From Inia geoffrensis (taxonomy: Eukaryota; Chordata; Mammalia; Artiodactyla; Iniidae), in the NCBI GenBank assembly GCA_036417435.1, contig CM070913.1, positions 92,123,373-92,187,372 of the forward strand: a stretch of 64,000 bases of DNA, given 5' to 3'. The notes beneath the pieces are model-generated. The model ran no database searches. It was not told the DNA's origin and was given only the letters and a program-made list of their open reading frames with translations. Below, in pieces: positions 34,931 to 45,640 of this stretch. The position numbers and the translations under genes were made by a program. The stretch's first letter is position 1, and each line of letters begins with the position of its first letter.

Positions 34931-35009
<79 letters not shown>
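34931..35009. repeat. Adjacent (TC)22 and (TG)16 microsatellites
   Basis: A polypyrimidine TC run (34931-34974) followed, after CACTG, by a TG run to 35009. The first can form triplex (H-)DNA, the second Z-DNA. Confidence 0.95.
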
Positions 35010-35013
<4 letters not shown>

Positions 35014-35889
35014 GCGCATGTGCACACGCGCTTGCTTCTGTCTTCTCTCTCTTTAGAAAAGGCATATGGCCCAACTTTCTTATTCATTAGACATTTTGCT
35101 TCATGCATTAACTTTGCTTATAAAATGTTTCTGAGATTCTAAAATGAGACGAACACATGCATCCTCCCCATTCCACTCCCCTCCCTCCTTTTCTTCTTTT
35201 CCGGGATCACAGCTTTTCCTTTCACTTCAGTCCTGTTTGCAATCCTTCCTCCTTTTGACACTGCACATCTTTGCAGCTACGGTGTCTAGAAAAGGGGAAA
35301 ACATTCCAAGCTGAATTCAACTCAGCCTACAGATTTTAGCATGTAACCGCTTCTGGGAAAGCAAAAAAAAAAAAAAAAAAGAGTCAAGAGAGGGTAAAAG
35401 ATGAGTGAGATGAGAAATAGATGTGGGTCCCACAGCAAAGAGGAGAAGGAAGGTTGAAGGAGGACCATACTCTGGCTTTGATTCTTTTCTGCTGGAGAAG
35501 CAGGTGGGTCTAAGGGCCAGAGACAAACACCTACTACGTTCTGGGGGAATCTAAATAGGGCAGGTGGAGGAGGCGTGGCAGAAACAGAGTCGTGAAGGTG
35601 ACGAGCTTTTTCGTTTCAGAGCACTAAGCAGAAAAGCACCATTCAGACAGGTAACATCCACCTATTAAGATATCTTATTAATAGAATTGTCCTGAGGGGA
35701 TGCGAAAGGACAGGTCATTCCCACCAAACCTGAAGACTATTATGTAATCAGAACTCTCCCAGTCCAGGCTGTGGTCTGGCCATATTTTATGTTTCATCTG
35801 CACCAAATCATCTCTGTGTGTATAGAATTTCTGCCCCCAAAACATTCCCATGAAAACCTAGAGATCAGACCGAATCAAGTGACAAAGTA
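35010..35889. other. No recognised feature
   Basis: Contains an A run at about 35362-35380 and otherwise unnameable sequence. Confidence 0.4.
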
Positions 35890-36020
35890 TAAAGTGAAAG
35901 TCACCTGCCCAGCCAATTCTCACCTTGATGCCTTTATTTCTACTCCCTAGTGGTCACTCCTCTGAACAGATTGTGCATATCTTTCCAGAAACTTCCTATG
36001 CGTGTGCAAGAATGTATATA
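35890..36020 (-). mobile_element. Possible old L1M 3' UTR, antisense
   Basis: AAGTGAAAGTCACCTGCCC, GTGGTCACTCCTCTGAACAG and CTTTCCAGAAACTTCCTATG resemble the antisense 3' region of old L1M elements. Short and diverged. Confidence 0.4.
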
Positions 36021-36039
36021 ATATGGATATCCTTTCCTT

Positions 36040-36128
36040 TTTTAAATTGAAGTATGGTTGATTTACAGTATTGTGTTAATTTCTGCTGTACAGCAAAGTG
36101 ACTCAGTTATACATATATATGTATAAAT
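36040..36128 (-). mobile_element. L1 3' terminal fragment, antisense
   Basis: TTAAATTGAAGTATGGTTG and CTGCTGTACAGCAAAGTGAC match the L1 3' UTR end at position 30-100. It is only about 90 bases long, a very short truncation. Confidence 0.85.
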
Positions 36129-36198
36129 GATCCACTTGGGAGTTATTACCAAGAGTCCAGAAGAAAAAGAAAATAATATATTATTTTAAATTACAAAG

Positions 36199-36222
36199 TT
36201 TTACCTACATATGTAGGTAAAA
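36199..36222. repeat. Perfect 24-bp palindrome
   Basis: The 12-base arm TTTTACCTACAT is followed directly by its exact reverse complement, with no spacer. It lies between an L1 fragment and a CATC microsatellite. Confidence 0.95.
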
Positions 36223-36231
36223 TTTATCCAA

Positions 36232-36305
36232 TATCCATCCATCCATCGACACATCAATCATCTGTCTGTCTGTCCATCCATCCATCCATCCATCCATCCA
36301 TCCAT
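36232..36305. repeat. (CATC)n microsatellite
   Basis: CCAT/CATC tetramers interrupted by CGACACATCAATCATC and a CTGT run. Probably length-variable. Confidence 0.9.
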
Positions 36306-36384
36306 CACCTATCTATATAATTGAAATGACATAGAATTCAAAAGTGCCCACTTCCACTGCCACCCACTGGTCCAGACTGCCTTT

Positions 36385-37050
36385 ATCTCTCACCTGAATT
36401 ATTACAGAAACTCTCTGACTGGTTTCACTGCTTCCGTTCTTACTAACTCCCTCAGTTTATTGCCCATACAGCAGCCAGAGTGACCCCATAAAAACCACAG
36501 TCATCACTCCTCTCCTCTGACCCTTCTAGGAATTTTCCACCTCACTGGGAGTAGAGGCTGAAGTCCCTAAGACTTCTCCGAGGCCTTTTGTGGTCCTGGT
36601 CCTCTGACCTCTTCAACTTCATCTCCTGCTCTAGTCTCCACACATCCTCAACGGGCCATGTTTGCCCTACCTCGGGGCCTTTGCACTTGTTGTTCCCTCA
36701 GCCTGGGATGCTCTTCCTTCTGATAGCCACTTAGCTCCTTCCCTTTCCTCCTAAACTCTCTGCTCAAATGCACTAGGTCTCTGCCGGAATCACTGTCCAA
36801 AGTTCCAGCCTGTAACCCCAGCACTCCCTATCTTCCTTCATTGCTTTATTCTTTCCATACCCTTGTCACCATTTAACACACTGTATATGTTAACTATTGA
36901 TCTTATTTAACCCCTGTGTCCACCCACTAGAAGGTTAGCTTAGGAAGGCAGCCCTTTTTGGTGTATCTTGTTCACCACTGTGTCCTCAGCATTGGCAACA
37001 GTGTTGGCACATAGTAGGTGCACAGTAAATATTTTTTGAATGAAATGAAA
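36385..37050 (+). mobile_element. Long L2 LINE copy, sense
   Basis: Good L2 order from the coding part (GAATTATTACAGAAACTCTC, GGGGCCTTTGCACTTGTTG, CTGGGATGCTCTTCC) to the 3' end (CCACTGTGTCCTCAGCATTG, GGCACATAGTAGGTGCACAG, ATTTTTTGAATGAAATG). About 660 bases are preserved. No intact reading frame. Confidence 0.88.
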
Positions 37051-37749
37051 TTATAATTTATAAATTGGGTTTATAAACAAAGTGAAGTCATGATAATAGA
37101 TTAGAAGTTTCTCTTTTTAGGATAAAAAAAAAGATGGTGCATTCAACGGACTTTTGTGAGCTTAGCACCCCAGTGCGCTGAAAAACCAAATAAAGAAATG
37201 TCCTATTCCTTTACATACTGTCTTCTTTTAAAATATCATCAAGAATACTGTTATTTGGGGAAGCTGGGATCACTTTGATCGTGATCCGTTCATTGATTTT
37301 TCAGTAAGAACTTTAGGTGGGATTTTGACTGTGTTTGATGTACCTGATTAGAAAGCAAAGGCTCTCCCACCTAAATTTCTGTTTTCAAAGCCTAGATCTC
37401 TATGTAGATGCTCACAGAGGTGTATTCTGCAGACTTCAGTGGGTTCATCCAAGGATGAGGTTTTGTTCATTTGGAAGGAACAGCATCTAAAGGATTTTGA
37501 GATTCACTCCTACTTCTTGGCTAAATTAATTTCAGAGTCAGCCCTCTCTAGTCTTGAAGGTGGGAGATGTCTTCCTCCATCTTGACTTAGAGCTATTCTC
37601 AGCCAGGGCATAGTATGGGTACCTTTGAACAGAATCCTATATTTTTCACTCTGCAGATTGCTGTGGTCATGGAGTAATGACCCAGGTTTTCTCTTCCTTC
37701 TCTTTGGGCTCTTTCCTCTTCCAGGGAAATTGTCAAACAATCCGTGAGA
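37051..37749. other. No recognised feature
   Basis: No repeat or exon recognised. Confidence 0.4.
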
Positions 37750-37860
37750 GTCAATTACTATTATTATTCCCAACCTACAGATAAAAACAATAAAGTTCAG
37801 GGAGTGTAAGTAACATGCACAAGGTCATATGCTAAAAAGTACTGGAGATATTGAGGTGTG
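37750..37860 (-). mobile_element. MIR SINE, antisense
   Basis: TACTATTATTATTCCCAACC, ACAGATAAAAACAATAAAG and ACATGCACAAGGTCATATG follow reverse MIR order. Confidence 0.7.
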
Positions 37861-38559
37861 TGTGTGTGTTTTAACACATAGTCATATTTTAAAAGAAACT
37901 GGCGAAATCACCATTTGGCAAACACTGCAGTAATGATCGTTTCAGACAAGAATCATCAACGGATGCTAAAATGAGTGGGTGAAAGTTTGATGAGAGACAG
38001 CATTATTCACGTAGTTTCAAAGTACCCTCCTCATAAGATACTTATTACTTACAAAGGGAAGAATAGTAACTTTACAGGAGAGAAATCTGGTCGACGCCAT
38101 CTTAGAGTTGCATCATTCATTCATCCAGCATTTACTCCCTGCCTCAGAGGATGTAAAGTTGAATAAACCACTATCCTTGACTGAGAAGTCACCGAGAGTA
38201 ACAATCAATCAATCATCTCTATCTTTCTTCTGCTGTAAAGGATGTTTGAGGTCAAGGTGACTTTTATTACTTGTTGAAAAGATTAAAAGAAAAGAAAGTG
38301 TGAAGGGTGGGCGCCAATGCTTATAGGATGAGGTTGTATAATGAACATGCTGTATGTCTCTACTCCCACCAGGCACAAGTCAGTAACCTGGAGAGAAAAG
38401 CCAATGAAGTCATGTTTATGTCAAGTCCTTTTTCTGTGAAGAGTTAAGCAAACAAAACTTCTCCATTAAGCCAAGAACTGTCCTTCCACAGGATGCACAC
38501 ATTCACAAAGAATTCCATATTTCTCCCACCTATAAAATGTAAAGGTTAATGACAAGGAC
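37861..38559. other. No recognised feature
   Basis: A short TG run follows the MIR (near 37857-37870). The rest is unnameable. Confidence 0.4.
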
Positions 38560-38660
38560 TACATTTTAATTATCTCTGTGTCTTGACAAAATTGCACACG
38601 GTATTTGGTGTACTCTAGACTCCATGACTATTTTTGAATGAATTGATAGATAAAATCAGA
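38560..38660 (+). mobile_element. L2 3' end fragment, sense
   Basis: GACTACATTTTAATTATCTC, then CACACGGTATTTGGTG and TTTTTGAATGAATTG, a diverged L2 ending. Confidence 0.5.
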
Positions 38661-39061
38661 GGTGCTCCCTTAATTTGAATCTCAGCTTCTCAATAACAAC
38701 TCTTGTTGTGGTGGGAATGTAGATATCAGCCATTATTTAGGATAATAAAATGATGTAGTAAAGTTGAATCCAAGTAATCGATTTTTATTTAAAAAGGCAC
38801 AGGGAGAGGCTTCCTTACACTAGATAGTTAAAATAGAGCAAGATGCTTTTCAGCTGTGTCCTATGAAACCAAAAGATGTTTTGGAGGACACCAAGTCATC
38901 CTGTCTGGGTATTGCACTAGTGGAATTAAGTCTCCATACTTTAAGTGTTTTGAAAGCCTAGTTTCCAACCCAGTTTCTTTCCGCCTTCTATCTTCAGGTT
39001 ACCTTCTCAGGCTTAGATTGTGCTCCTCTGCAGCATTCATTTGTAAGCACCTCCTAAGCGC
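38661..39061. other. No recognised feature
   Basis: Unnameable sequence without gene signals. Confidence 0.4.
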
Positions 39062-39200
39062 TGACTCACTTATTTATTGAGTTAATGCTTACTGAACGCC
39101 CACTCTGCCTCAGGCATGTACTGGGCTCGGTGGGAAACCTTAGTAAAACAAGGTGAACCTGCTCACAGGAAGCTTAAAGTCAAGAGGAGGAAACAGACGT
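39062..39200 (-). mobile_element. L2 3' fragment, antisense
   Basis: GAACGCCCACTCTGCCTCAG, CATGTACTGGGCTCGG and GCTCACAGGAAGCTTAAAG are the reverse L2 3' end in order. Confidence 0.6.
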
Positions 39201-39417
39201 TGGATAAGCGTTGGCAAATGTGGGGCATCGGGCCAGGCAGGAGGCACAGGAAACGCCTGCCGGGGGAGACATCGAGTCACTGCTCCCCAAGGGACTCAGG
39301 GCTTCCTCGTGGGTAAAGAAATGAACAATAATCATGACAATAGGACGAGGTGGAGGAGAAAAGAAGGGACAGGAGGAGAAGGAAGCAGCTACCTCTGTGT
39401 TACCTGAGCAGAAAGAA

Positions 39418-39605
39418 AATGAGCTTCAGCGTCAAACAAACCCAGTTTCCAATAGTAGTTTTCCTCCTTTTTACCAAGAGTGGTAACTTTCTACAAATTA
39501 ATGTGTCTGGGCCTTAGTTTCCTCACCTTCCACGTAGGGAGTACAATACCTATTTTTCAAGACTTCTGATAAGAAATAAGGTATTCATCATTTAAATGTT
39601 TAAAA
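39418..39605 (+). mobile_element. MIR SINE
   Basis: GAGCTTCAGCGTCAAACAAA, CTGGGCCTTAGTTTCCTCAC and GGGAGTACAATACCTATTTT, the full MIR order. Near full length. Confidence 0.8.
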
Positions 39606-39759
39606 ACTGGAAAAATGTCTTTAAAAAGGGTATTTGATCAGAATAGCATGGTAACTACGGCCTCTCCTTCTTGCTCCGAATTTCCAGAGGTTATGGGAAA
39701 ATATAATTACATATAGTTAGATTTATAATTTCATTTATTTATTTATTTTAAAAATAAAC

Positions 39760-39895
39760 TTACGTTTTGTTTTCCCCATTCTTTTTCAGATTCCTTTCCC
39801 ATATAGGTTGTCACAGAGTACTGAGTAGAGCTCCCTGTGCTAGGCAGTAGGTCCTTGTGGATTATCTATTTTATATCTACACAATTATATTTAAG
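39760..39895 (-). mobile_element. L1 3' UTR fragment, antisense
   Basis: TTCCTTTCCCATATAGGTTG, AGTACTGAGTAGAGCTCCCT and GGTCCTTGTGGATTATC match the L1 3' UTR also found at 62.04-62.12 kb. The terminal part toward the tail is missing or diverged. Confidence 0.75.
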
Positions 39896-40129
39896 TCTTC
39901 AGATCTGTGGCCCACAAGAACGGCACCATCAGTAGAAGCGAAGATTCCAGAAGTACCTGAAAATGAGAACTCAGATGGGTGAGTCAGGCCAGTGGCTGGT
40001 CAGCCTCCCGCACGCCACCAGGAGATACCGGTTTGTGAGGGGCGGTAGAGGCTAGATGCCTCCCAGAGAACCTCAGTACGGGTAGGAGGCAAAGGGTGGG
40101 GTCAGCGTTCCTGATTTGCTTGGTGGGTG
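39896..40129. other. No recognised feature
   Basis: Short unnameable stretch between L1-derived pieces. Confidence 0.35.
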
Positions 40130-40780
40130 AAGCTACTGATTGATATTCGATACAAATAAAAATATAAAATTGAATGGGATGATTAAAATTTTAAGTTACC
40201 TCTAGAGATATATAACCAGTGTGCATGGCTGGCATAGCAGTTGCTAAAACAAAAAGTAAATGAAATAAAAGAGGACTGCTTGACTCCATTTTTTTAAAAA
40301 GGAAGAAAGCATATGGCAAAGGGACCACATAAACGAAACAGAAATAAGACTATGCATGTAGAAAATTCGTGACAGAAGGACTATTTAGTCAACTCCCCCT
40401 AAAAAACAAGTTATATCAACTTGGATGAAAAGAGATACCCAGCTCTATGCCATTTACAAGCGACACGTTATAGATATAAAATGTGTGAAAATAAAAGAAT
40501 ATAATAAGAGTGTAATATTAATATTAGACAAGTGAATTCTCAGGGAGAGTCCAGAGAAGAAAATGGTAACATTAGATTATCAAAGGTATAATAGTAAGAA
40601 AATGTGACAACCACAAAATCTTAAGCCCCAAAAGTTATGGGCCAACGTGAATATAAATACAAATTTCCTAGATAAATATTAGCATCCTGGGTCAGTGACA
40701 CATTAAAAGGGTAACACATCATGCCAAAGTTGAGTTTATCCCAGAAGTCTTTAAAATGGTGAAAGAAATAAAAGGAACTA
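40130..40780 (+). mobile_element. Old L1 ORF2 remnant, sense, with deletions
   Basis: CTCTATGCCATTTACAAGCG, then the word TAATATTAGACAAGTGAATT and later CATCATGCCAAAGTTGAGTT with TATCCCAG, recall the L1 ORF2 order from endonuclease-domain end to reverse-transcriptase start. A large internal part is absent between them. All frames are broken. Confidence 0.45.
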
Positions 40781-41129
40781 GAAAACCAGAAGTGAATAGG
40801 ACACTTTTTGTTTGTTTGTTTGTTTAGAAAAGTATAGATTTGCAAAAGAAGCCCATAGAGATTCTAAGGTGAAAAAAATACAGTGATTGAACCAAAACAC
40901 TTCATGGATGGATTGAAGAGCAGATCGGATCCAGCAGTAGAAGGAATTATGGAACTGGAAGATAAAGCTGAGGACATACCCACAATATACCATGGAGATA
41001 ACGGGATGTGGGAAACGTCAGAGAGAAGGAGAGTTGTAGGATCTGCAGGCACATATACAGGCCTGGCGCTTAGTCTGATGTGACTTTCCCTTCTTTTATA
41101 TTGCTCTGATCTCCCATCTGCCCTTTTTC
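40781..41129. other. No recognised feature
   Basis: A TTTG run near 40809-40826, otherwise unnameable. Confidence 0.35.
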
Positions 41130-41640
41130 TCATTCCAACCTCTGTGCACCTCATAGCTTTCTATGTGCTGTTCCCTGTGCCTGGGTCTCTTTTCTCCTGA
41201 CTCTTCACAGGAATCATTTCCATTTTGCAGGCGTCAGCTCAAATACCACTTAATTCATCCAAAAAAAAATCTGCTGTGTACCTACCGTGGTCCAGGCGCT
41301 ATGGATACAGATCCAGAGAGCGTCCTTGTTCTCCTGAAGCTTGCACTGAAGATTTGGAGGTGGGGTGGGGAACAGATAATACACAGGCTGTAAATTAAGA
41401 AGTACAGTTTAATTTGTGATGATTGAATGAAGCAAATAAAACCGGGCCTTTTCAGGGAGGTTTTCCTTGCCCATCTGATCTAGTGTGGCCCCACTACCCT
41501 CTAAAACATTAGCCAATTTACTATACCTATTGAATAATATCTTAATACCTGATAATTCAGCTCCCTGAGAGCAGAGACCTCAGCACCCTGTCCATGGCTG
41601 TATCCCCAGTACTAAGAATGCACTATGTGCTGGTCCAACA
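41130..41640 (+). mobile_element. L2 LINE, sense, with an inverted L2-like piece inside
   Basis: Sense L2 in 41130-41255 (GTGCTGTTCCCTGTGCCTGG, CAGCTCAAATACCACTTAAT) and again in 41440-41640 (CCCTGAGAGCAGAGACCTCA, GGCTGTATCCCCAGTACTAA). Between them 41265-41360 reads as antisense L2 (GTGGTCCAGGCGCTATGG, CTCCTGAAGCTTGCACTG). The A run before the inverted piece lies at 41261-41269. Confidence 0.65.
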
Positions 41641-43604
41641 AAAGAACCAGTAAATGACTTTCAGTGGCTCTCAGATGCAAGTGCTGGCTTCATGTGGCTA
41701 CATTTTAGCCCAAGCATCTCTTGAGTCATCCATCTCCCACCAGGGGCCCCCACATGGCCGGTGTGGTGCTGGTAAATGTTTAGCAACCAACTCTTCAGAG
41801 AAACAAAACAACAGCAGAAATAAGTAAATTTTAAAATAACCTTGATTTACAACGTTTGCCAATTTCCATGGTTTAAACACTCCCACCTTGGCCAATTTCA
41901 AGATACCAACAGGACATCACCAATTAGGGTAACCTCAAGAACATAGGTCATAGTAAAATAGAGCAAAATAATTAGGAACTGGTAAACATTGAGGATTTAT
42001 CACCTTTGTTTCTAATATACTTTATGTAATTGTAAATATAAAATTAAGTTTTTAATAAGGGCTACATTTAACAACTGGCTTACAAAATTCCTGAAAATTA
42101 ACAATCAGTTCTGGTGAGCCAGCATGAACTGACTCCATCACATCACTGCCTAATGCTGAGAATTACCAGAAATTGAAGAGAGTTGAAGAGAAGCAGCCAG
42201 GTTGTTAACCCTCGTAGGGCTTGATATCAAACCACACTAAGCGTCTTCATTCATTGACACAATGAAGGGCAAAGACACGCTTTAGTACAGAGGAGGGGTG
42301 CAGTAATATGCCATTTGATTGTACTAATGGAACCCAATCAGCAAAACCTCCTTTTGTGAGCCACATTCTTGCAGAATGTGAAATAAATGGGTTCCGTGCC
42401 CCAGAATCCCAGCTAATTCAGCTAATAGGAATGCAAACATTGATCTAAACTGAGGCCCAAGAATGGTCTCTTACATCTTCCTCGCCCCGGGGGGCGGGGG
42501 GATGAATGGGAAAGATTACTTGCAGATTATAATTGCTTAAAATAGGTTGTGATGTAAAAATCGAATCCTGCCTCCTCTTCAGTAGTAAAGTTCTACAGAC
42601 AGAGAAATTATGCTTAATGCCAGTGTCTTGAAGGTAAAAAGAAAATTCTGTTCTCCCTTTGGGGGATGAAAAAGGACATCTTTTTAGAGCTGTCAGAATT
42701 CACAAGCCATAATAAATTATTCTTTTTCATTACTGATTTATTAAGCAGGCTGCTTGGTGTAAAGGCAGAAAATTTCTGTTTAATTTTCAGAGTATTAGAC
42801 TACTGTGATTCCTGATCTGAAACCAACTTGAGTTATTAAAATAAGGGAATGTACTTAACATCATGTGTTAGGGTTTGTCTTTACTAAATTCTTCCAAGTG
42901 CAGGGTTTAAGCATGTATGTAATATGGTCATTGTTTGGCTGGACACAAGTCATCAGGCGTGTTCTTGGGACAGTCTCCATCAGTTGTGAGCACCTCAAGA
43001 CTCTGCTCTTACAGTGACTGGCAGGTAGATCACCTATAAAATACTAAAAGTGTGTCTGGAAATCCCAAGCCAAAGAGTCCTAGGAGTCAAAGAATTCTCA
43101 TTTTCACTGGAATTAGAATTGTTTTTAATGACAAGCGATCGACGAGAACGTTAGAATCATGTCGCTAGAATTTGGGTAAATGTAGGATGTTTCAGAAAAC
43201 TTTCAAATGCATGCATAAAATTATAATTATGTGAGCAATGTGTGAAACCATGGGAATCAAAATTTATCCTGTTTCCGTGTATACATCGCCTCTGCTGATG
43301 AGATGGTCTCAAACTGAATCTTCTTCCTTCCGCTCACAGATCTTACATAAAACAGCGCTTACCAAAAGCTCTTACTAAGGAATGCTCCAGCCCACCAGGA
43401 GGTTTTGAAATATCCTGGGAAAGACAGCTGTGTATAGAAGGTCCAGATGACATACAAGCTGTACAGGGCAGGTGTGGGGAGGCGTTGAGGAATCAGTGAC
43501 CCAGACCCCCTGGGAGGGTCTGCTGAGTCTCACTCACCAGGTGCATCGCAGCTGTCTTTATGGATTTTGTGGAATTTACCTGAAATGGAAATTATAAATA
43601 AATC
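41641..43604. other. Two-kilobase stretch with few recognisable repeats
   Basis: I recognise no transposon between about 41.65 and 43.60 kb. It contains several homeodomain-type TAATT words, which are common in AT-rich DNA. A G-rich run lies at 42487-42501. Candidate conserved noncoding region or simply old unique DNA. Confidence 0.35.
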
Positions 43605-43615
43605 TGGTAGCTTAT

Positions 43616-43623
<8 letters not shown>

Positions 43624-43651
<28 letters not shown>

Positions 43652-43840
43652 TAAGCCTCTCACGCAGGCCTCTCACTGTTGTGGCCTCTCCCATTGCAGA
43701 GACAGGCTCCGGACGCGCAGGCTCAGCGGCCATGGCTCACGGGCCCAGCCGCTCCGTGGCATCTTCCCGGACCGGGGCACGAACCTGCATCCCCTGCATC
43801 GGCAGGTGGACTCTCAACCACTGTGCCACCAGGGAAGCCC
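43624..43840 (-). mobile_element. CHR-1 SINE, antisense, 7-bp deletion type
   Basis: Exact 19-bp target-site duplication TGGTAGCTTATTGCCTTTT at 43605-43623 and 43841-43859. The T tail runs to about 43646. Compared with other copies, the body lacks seven bases (GGCATCTTCC in place of GGCAYGTGGGATCTTCC), as in the copy at 47.0 kb. The 3' part near the tail is rearranged (TAAGCCTCTCACGCAGG replaces GCGGTACGCGGG). Confidence 0.96.
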
Positions 43841-43859
43841 TGGTAGCTTATTGCCTTTT

Positions 43860-44181
43860 ACAATGAGATATAACTATATTTTACTGAACTGGCAGAATGA
43901 CTGAGTAAAAGGGTACTATCCTATTCCAGATAGTATAATTTCTAGATTGTTCTACCAGGGCTCATTTTGTAATCCATGTCTAAATTTGCAGAAACTGGTC
44001 AGGTATAAACTAAGTGTATGATTATATCCAACTGAATGAACTTGGGACTTTTAACCACATTCTAAGTATTTCCTTTGGGGATGCACGTGAATATTCACCT
44101 TTCCCTGATTTAGTTGGCCAAATTGTAGAGGCCATTCCTGGCATCCTCTATGGTGCTCTGCTCTTGAAACAAACTTTAAAC
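43860..44181. other. No recognised feature
   Basis: Unnameable sequence between SINE and L1. Confidence 0.4.
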
Positions 44182-44195
44182 ATGATGCTCTTTTA

Positions 44196-44279
44196 AAAAT
44201 TGAAGGATAGTTGATTTACAATGTTGTGTTAATTTCTGCTGTACAATAAAGTGATTCTGTTATATGATAAAGAAGATGT

Positions 44280-44367
<88 letters not shown>

Positions 44368-44426
44368 ATGGAATACTACTCAGCCATAAAAAAGAATGAA
44401 ATTTGCAGCAACATGGATGGAACCAA
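44196..44426 (-). mobile_element. Small L1 with inverted 5' part
   Basis: Left part 44196-44266 is the antisense L1 3' end (TTGAAGGATAGTTGATTTAC, CTGCTGTACAATAAAGTG). Right part 44267-44422 is sense ORF2 (GATAAAGAAGATGTGG, AATACTACTCAGCCATAAAA, GCAACATGGATGG). An imperfect target duplication surrounds both (44182-44195 and 44427-44440, ATGATGCT plus T-rich). The piece between the two parts was lost at insertion. A TA/CA microsatellite has grown inside. Confidence 0.85.
44282..44367. repeat. (TA)34 and (CA)9 microsatellite inside L1
   Basis: Pure TA to about 44349, then CA. Sister L1 copies have only a short TATATATACAATGG here, so the repeat expanded from that seed. Confidence 0.95.
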
Positions 44427-44570
44427 ATGATGCTTTTTATTACTAGGGCCACACTGAAGACAAATACCACTCATTCTCTATGAATAGGGGGACTCTGTCT
44501 CAATCACTGTGGATCACTCACCACCTAGAAGCATGCCTGGCACACAGGGAATATTCAAGAAGTAAACACT

Positions 44571-44860
44571 GGGCTTCCCTGGTGACGCAGTGGATAAAAA
44601 TCTGCCTGCCAATACAGGGGACACAGTTTCGATCCCTGGTCCCAAAAGATCCCACGTGCCGCAGAACAACTAAGCCCATGCGCCCCAACTACTGAGCCTG
44701 CGTGTCACAACTACTGAAGCCCGTGTGCCTAGAGCCCGTGCTCCGCAACAAGAGAAGCTACCGCAATGAGAAGCCCGCGCACCACAACACAGAGTAGCCC
44801 CGGCTCGCCGCAACTAGAGAAAACCCAAGCACGGCAACAAACACAGCCAAAAAAAAAAAA
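44571..44860 (+). mobile_element. CHR-2 SINE, sense, full length
   Basis: GGGCTTCCCTGGTGACGCAG head, CHR-2 body (CCCCAACTACTGAGCCTGCG, CACAACTACTGAAGCCCG) and a short A tail. Exact duplication GTAAACACTG at 44562-44571 and 44861-44870. The B-box-like TTTCGATCC is closer to the tRNA consensus than in the CHR-1 copies. Confidence 0.95.
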
Positions 44861-44989
44861 GTAAACACTGAGTGAACAAGGCCATCTGGGCGCCCAGTTT
44901 CCTGCAACGCGCGCTCAGCGGAAGGAATTGGCTCATCCATAAATAAATTAATTCAGGTAAAGATAAATGCTTTGAAAAGAATAAAATGG

Positions 44990-45640
44990 GGATGAAGAGA
45001 TAGAGAGGAACATCATGCCAGATGATTGGGTGAGCGAGGAGGTGTGTACATGGATTCTTGAGGGCTGCGCTTGGCTGAGGTGCAGCTGACCAAGAGGGCC
45101 GGTCTTTGAAGAGGGATAGAGACAGCAACCGACATGGCTTCCGGGGGAGAGTGATGGCCGAGCAGAGTGCCTGAGAGTTGGGCAGGCGCCAGGCCATGCA
45201 GGGCTCTGCAGCCACCCACTAAGGAGTTTGGATTTCCTTCTAAGAGAACTAAGGAGCCACTGAGGGCTTAAGCAAGACAGTGACGTGCGCTTAATCTTAG
45301 AAGGATCCCACTGGCGGCAGAGTTAGGAGGGCCAGAGGATAGGAAAGGGAGGGCAGGAGACACTGAGACTCAGATTGTTCTCCAGGCAAGAGATGAGCCA
45401 GCTTGAACTTGAGTGGGAGTGGACAGGAATAGAAGTGGTGTCCTTGGGACATATTTTGGAGGTTGAAACAACACGTCTTCCTGACTGGCTGGACATGGGT
45501 GAGAGGGAGGGGACGAGTTAGTGTCAAGAATGACCCCTACATTTTGGGGACATAACACTGGTGGATGGACTTGCCATGACATCGCATGAGGAAGACAGAG
45601 AAAAGCGCAAGGTTCGGGAAGGGGTGGATAAGGACGGAGG
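44990..45640 (-). mobile_element. Long L2 LINE copy, antisense
   Basis: GCCATGCAGGGCTCTGCAGC, AGCAAGACAGTGACGTGCG, GAAGGATCCCACTGGC, GGCAAGAGATGAGCCAG and CAAGAATGACCCCTACATTT follow the antisense L2 coding order. No open frame survives. Confidence 0.65.

Noticed and set aside
36232..36305. Regularly spaced CATC repeats considered as a CRISPR-like array
   Set aside because: A simple tetranucleotide microsatellite without unique spacers, in a mammalian genome.
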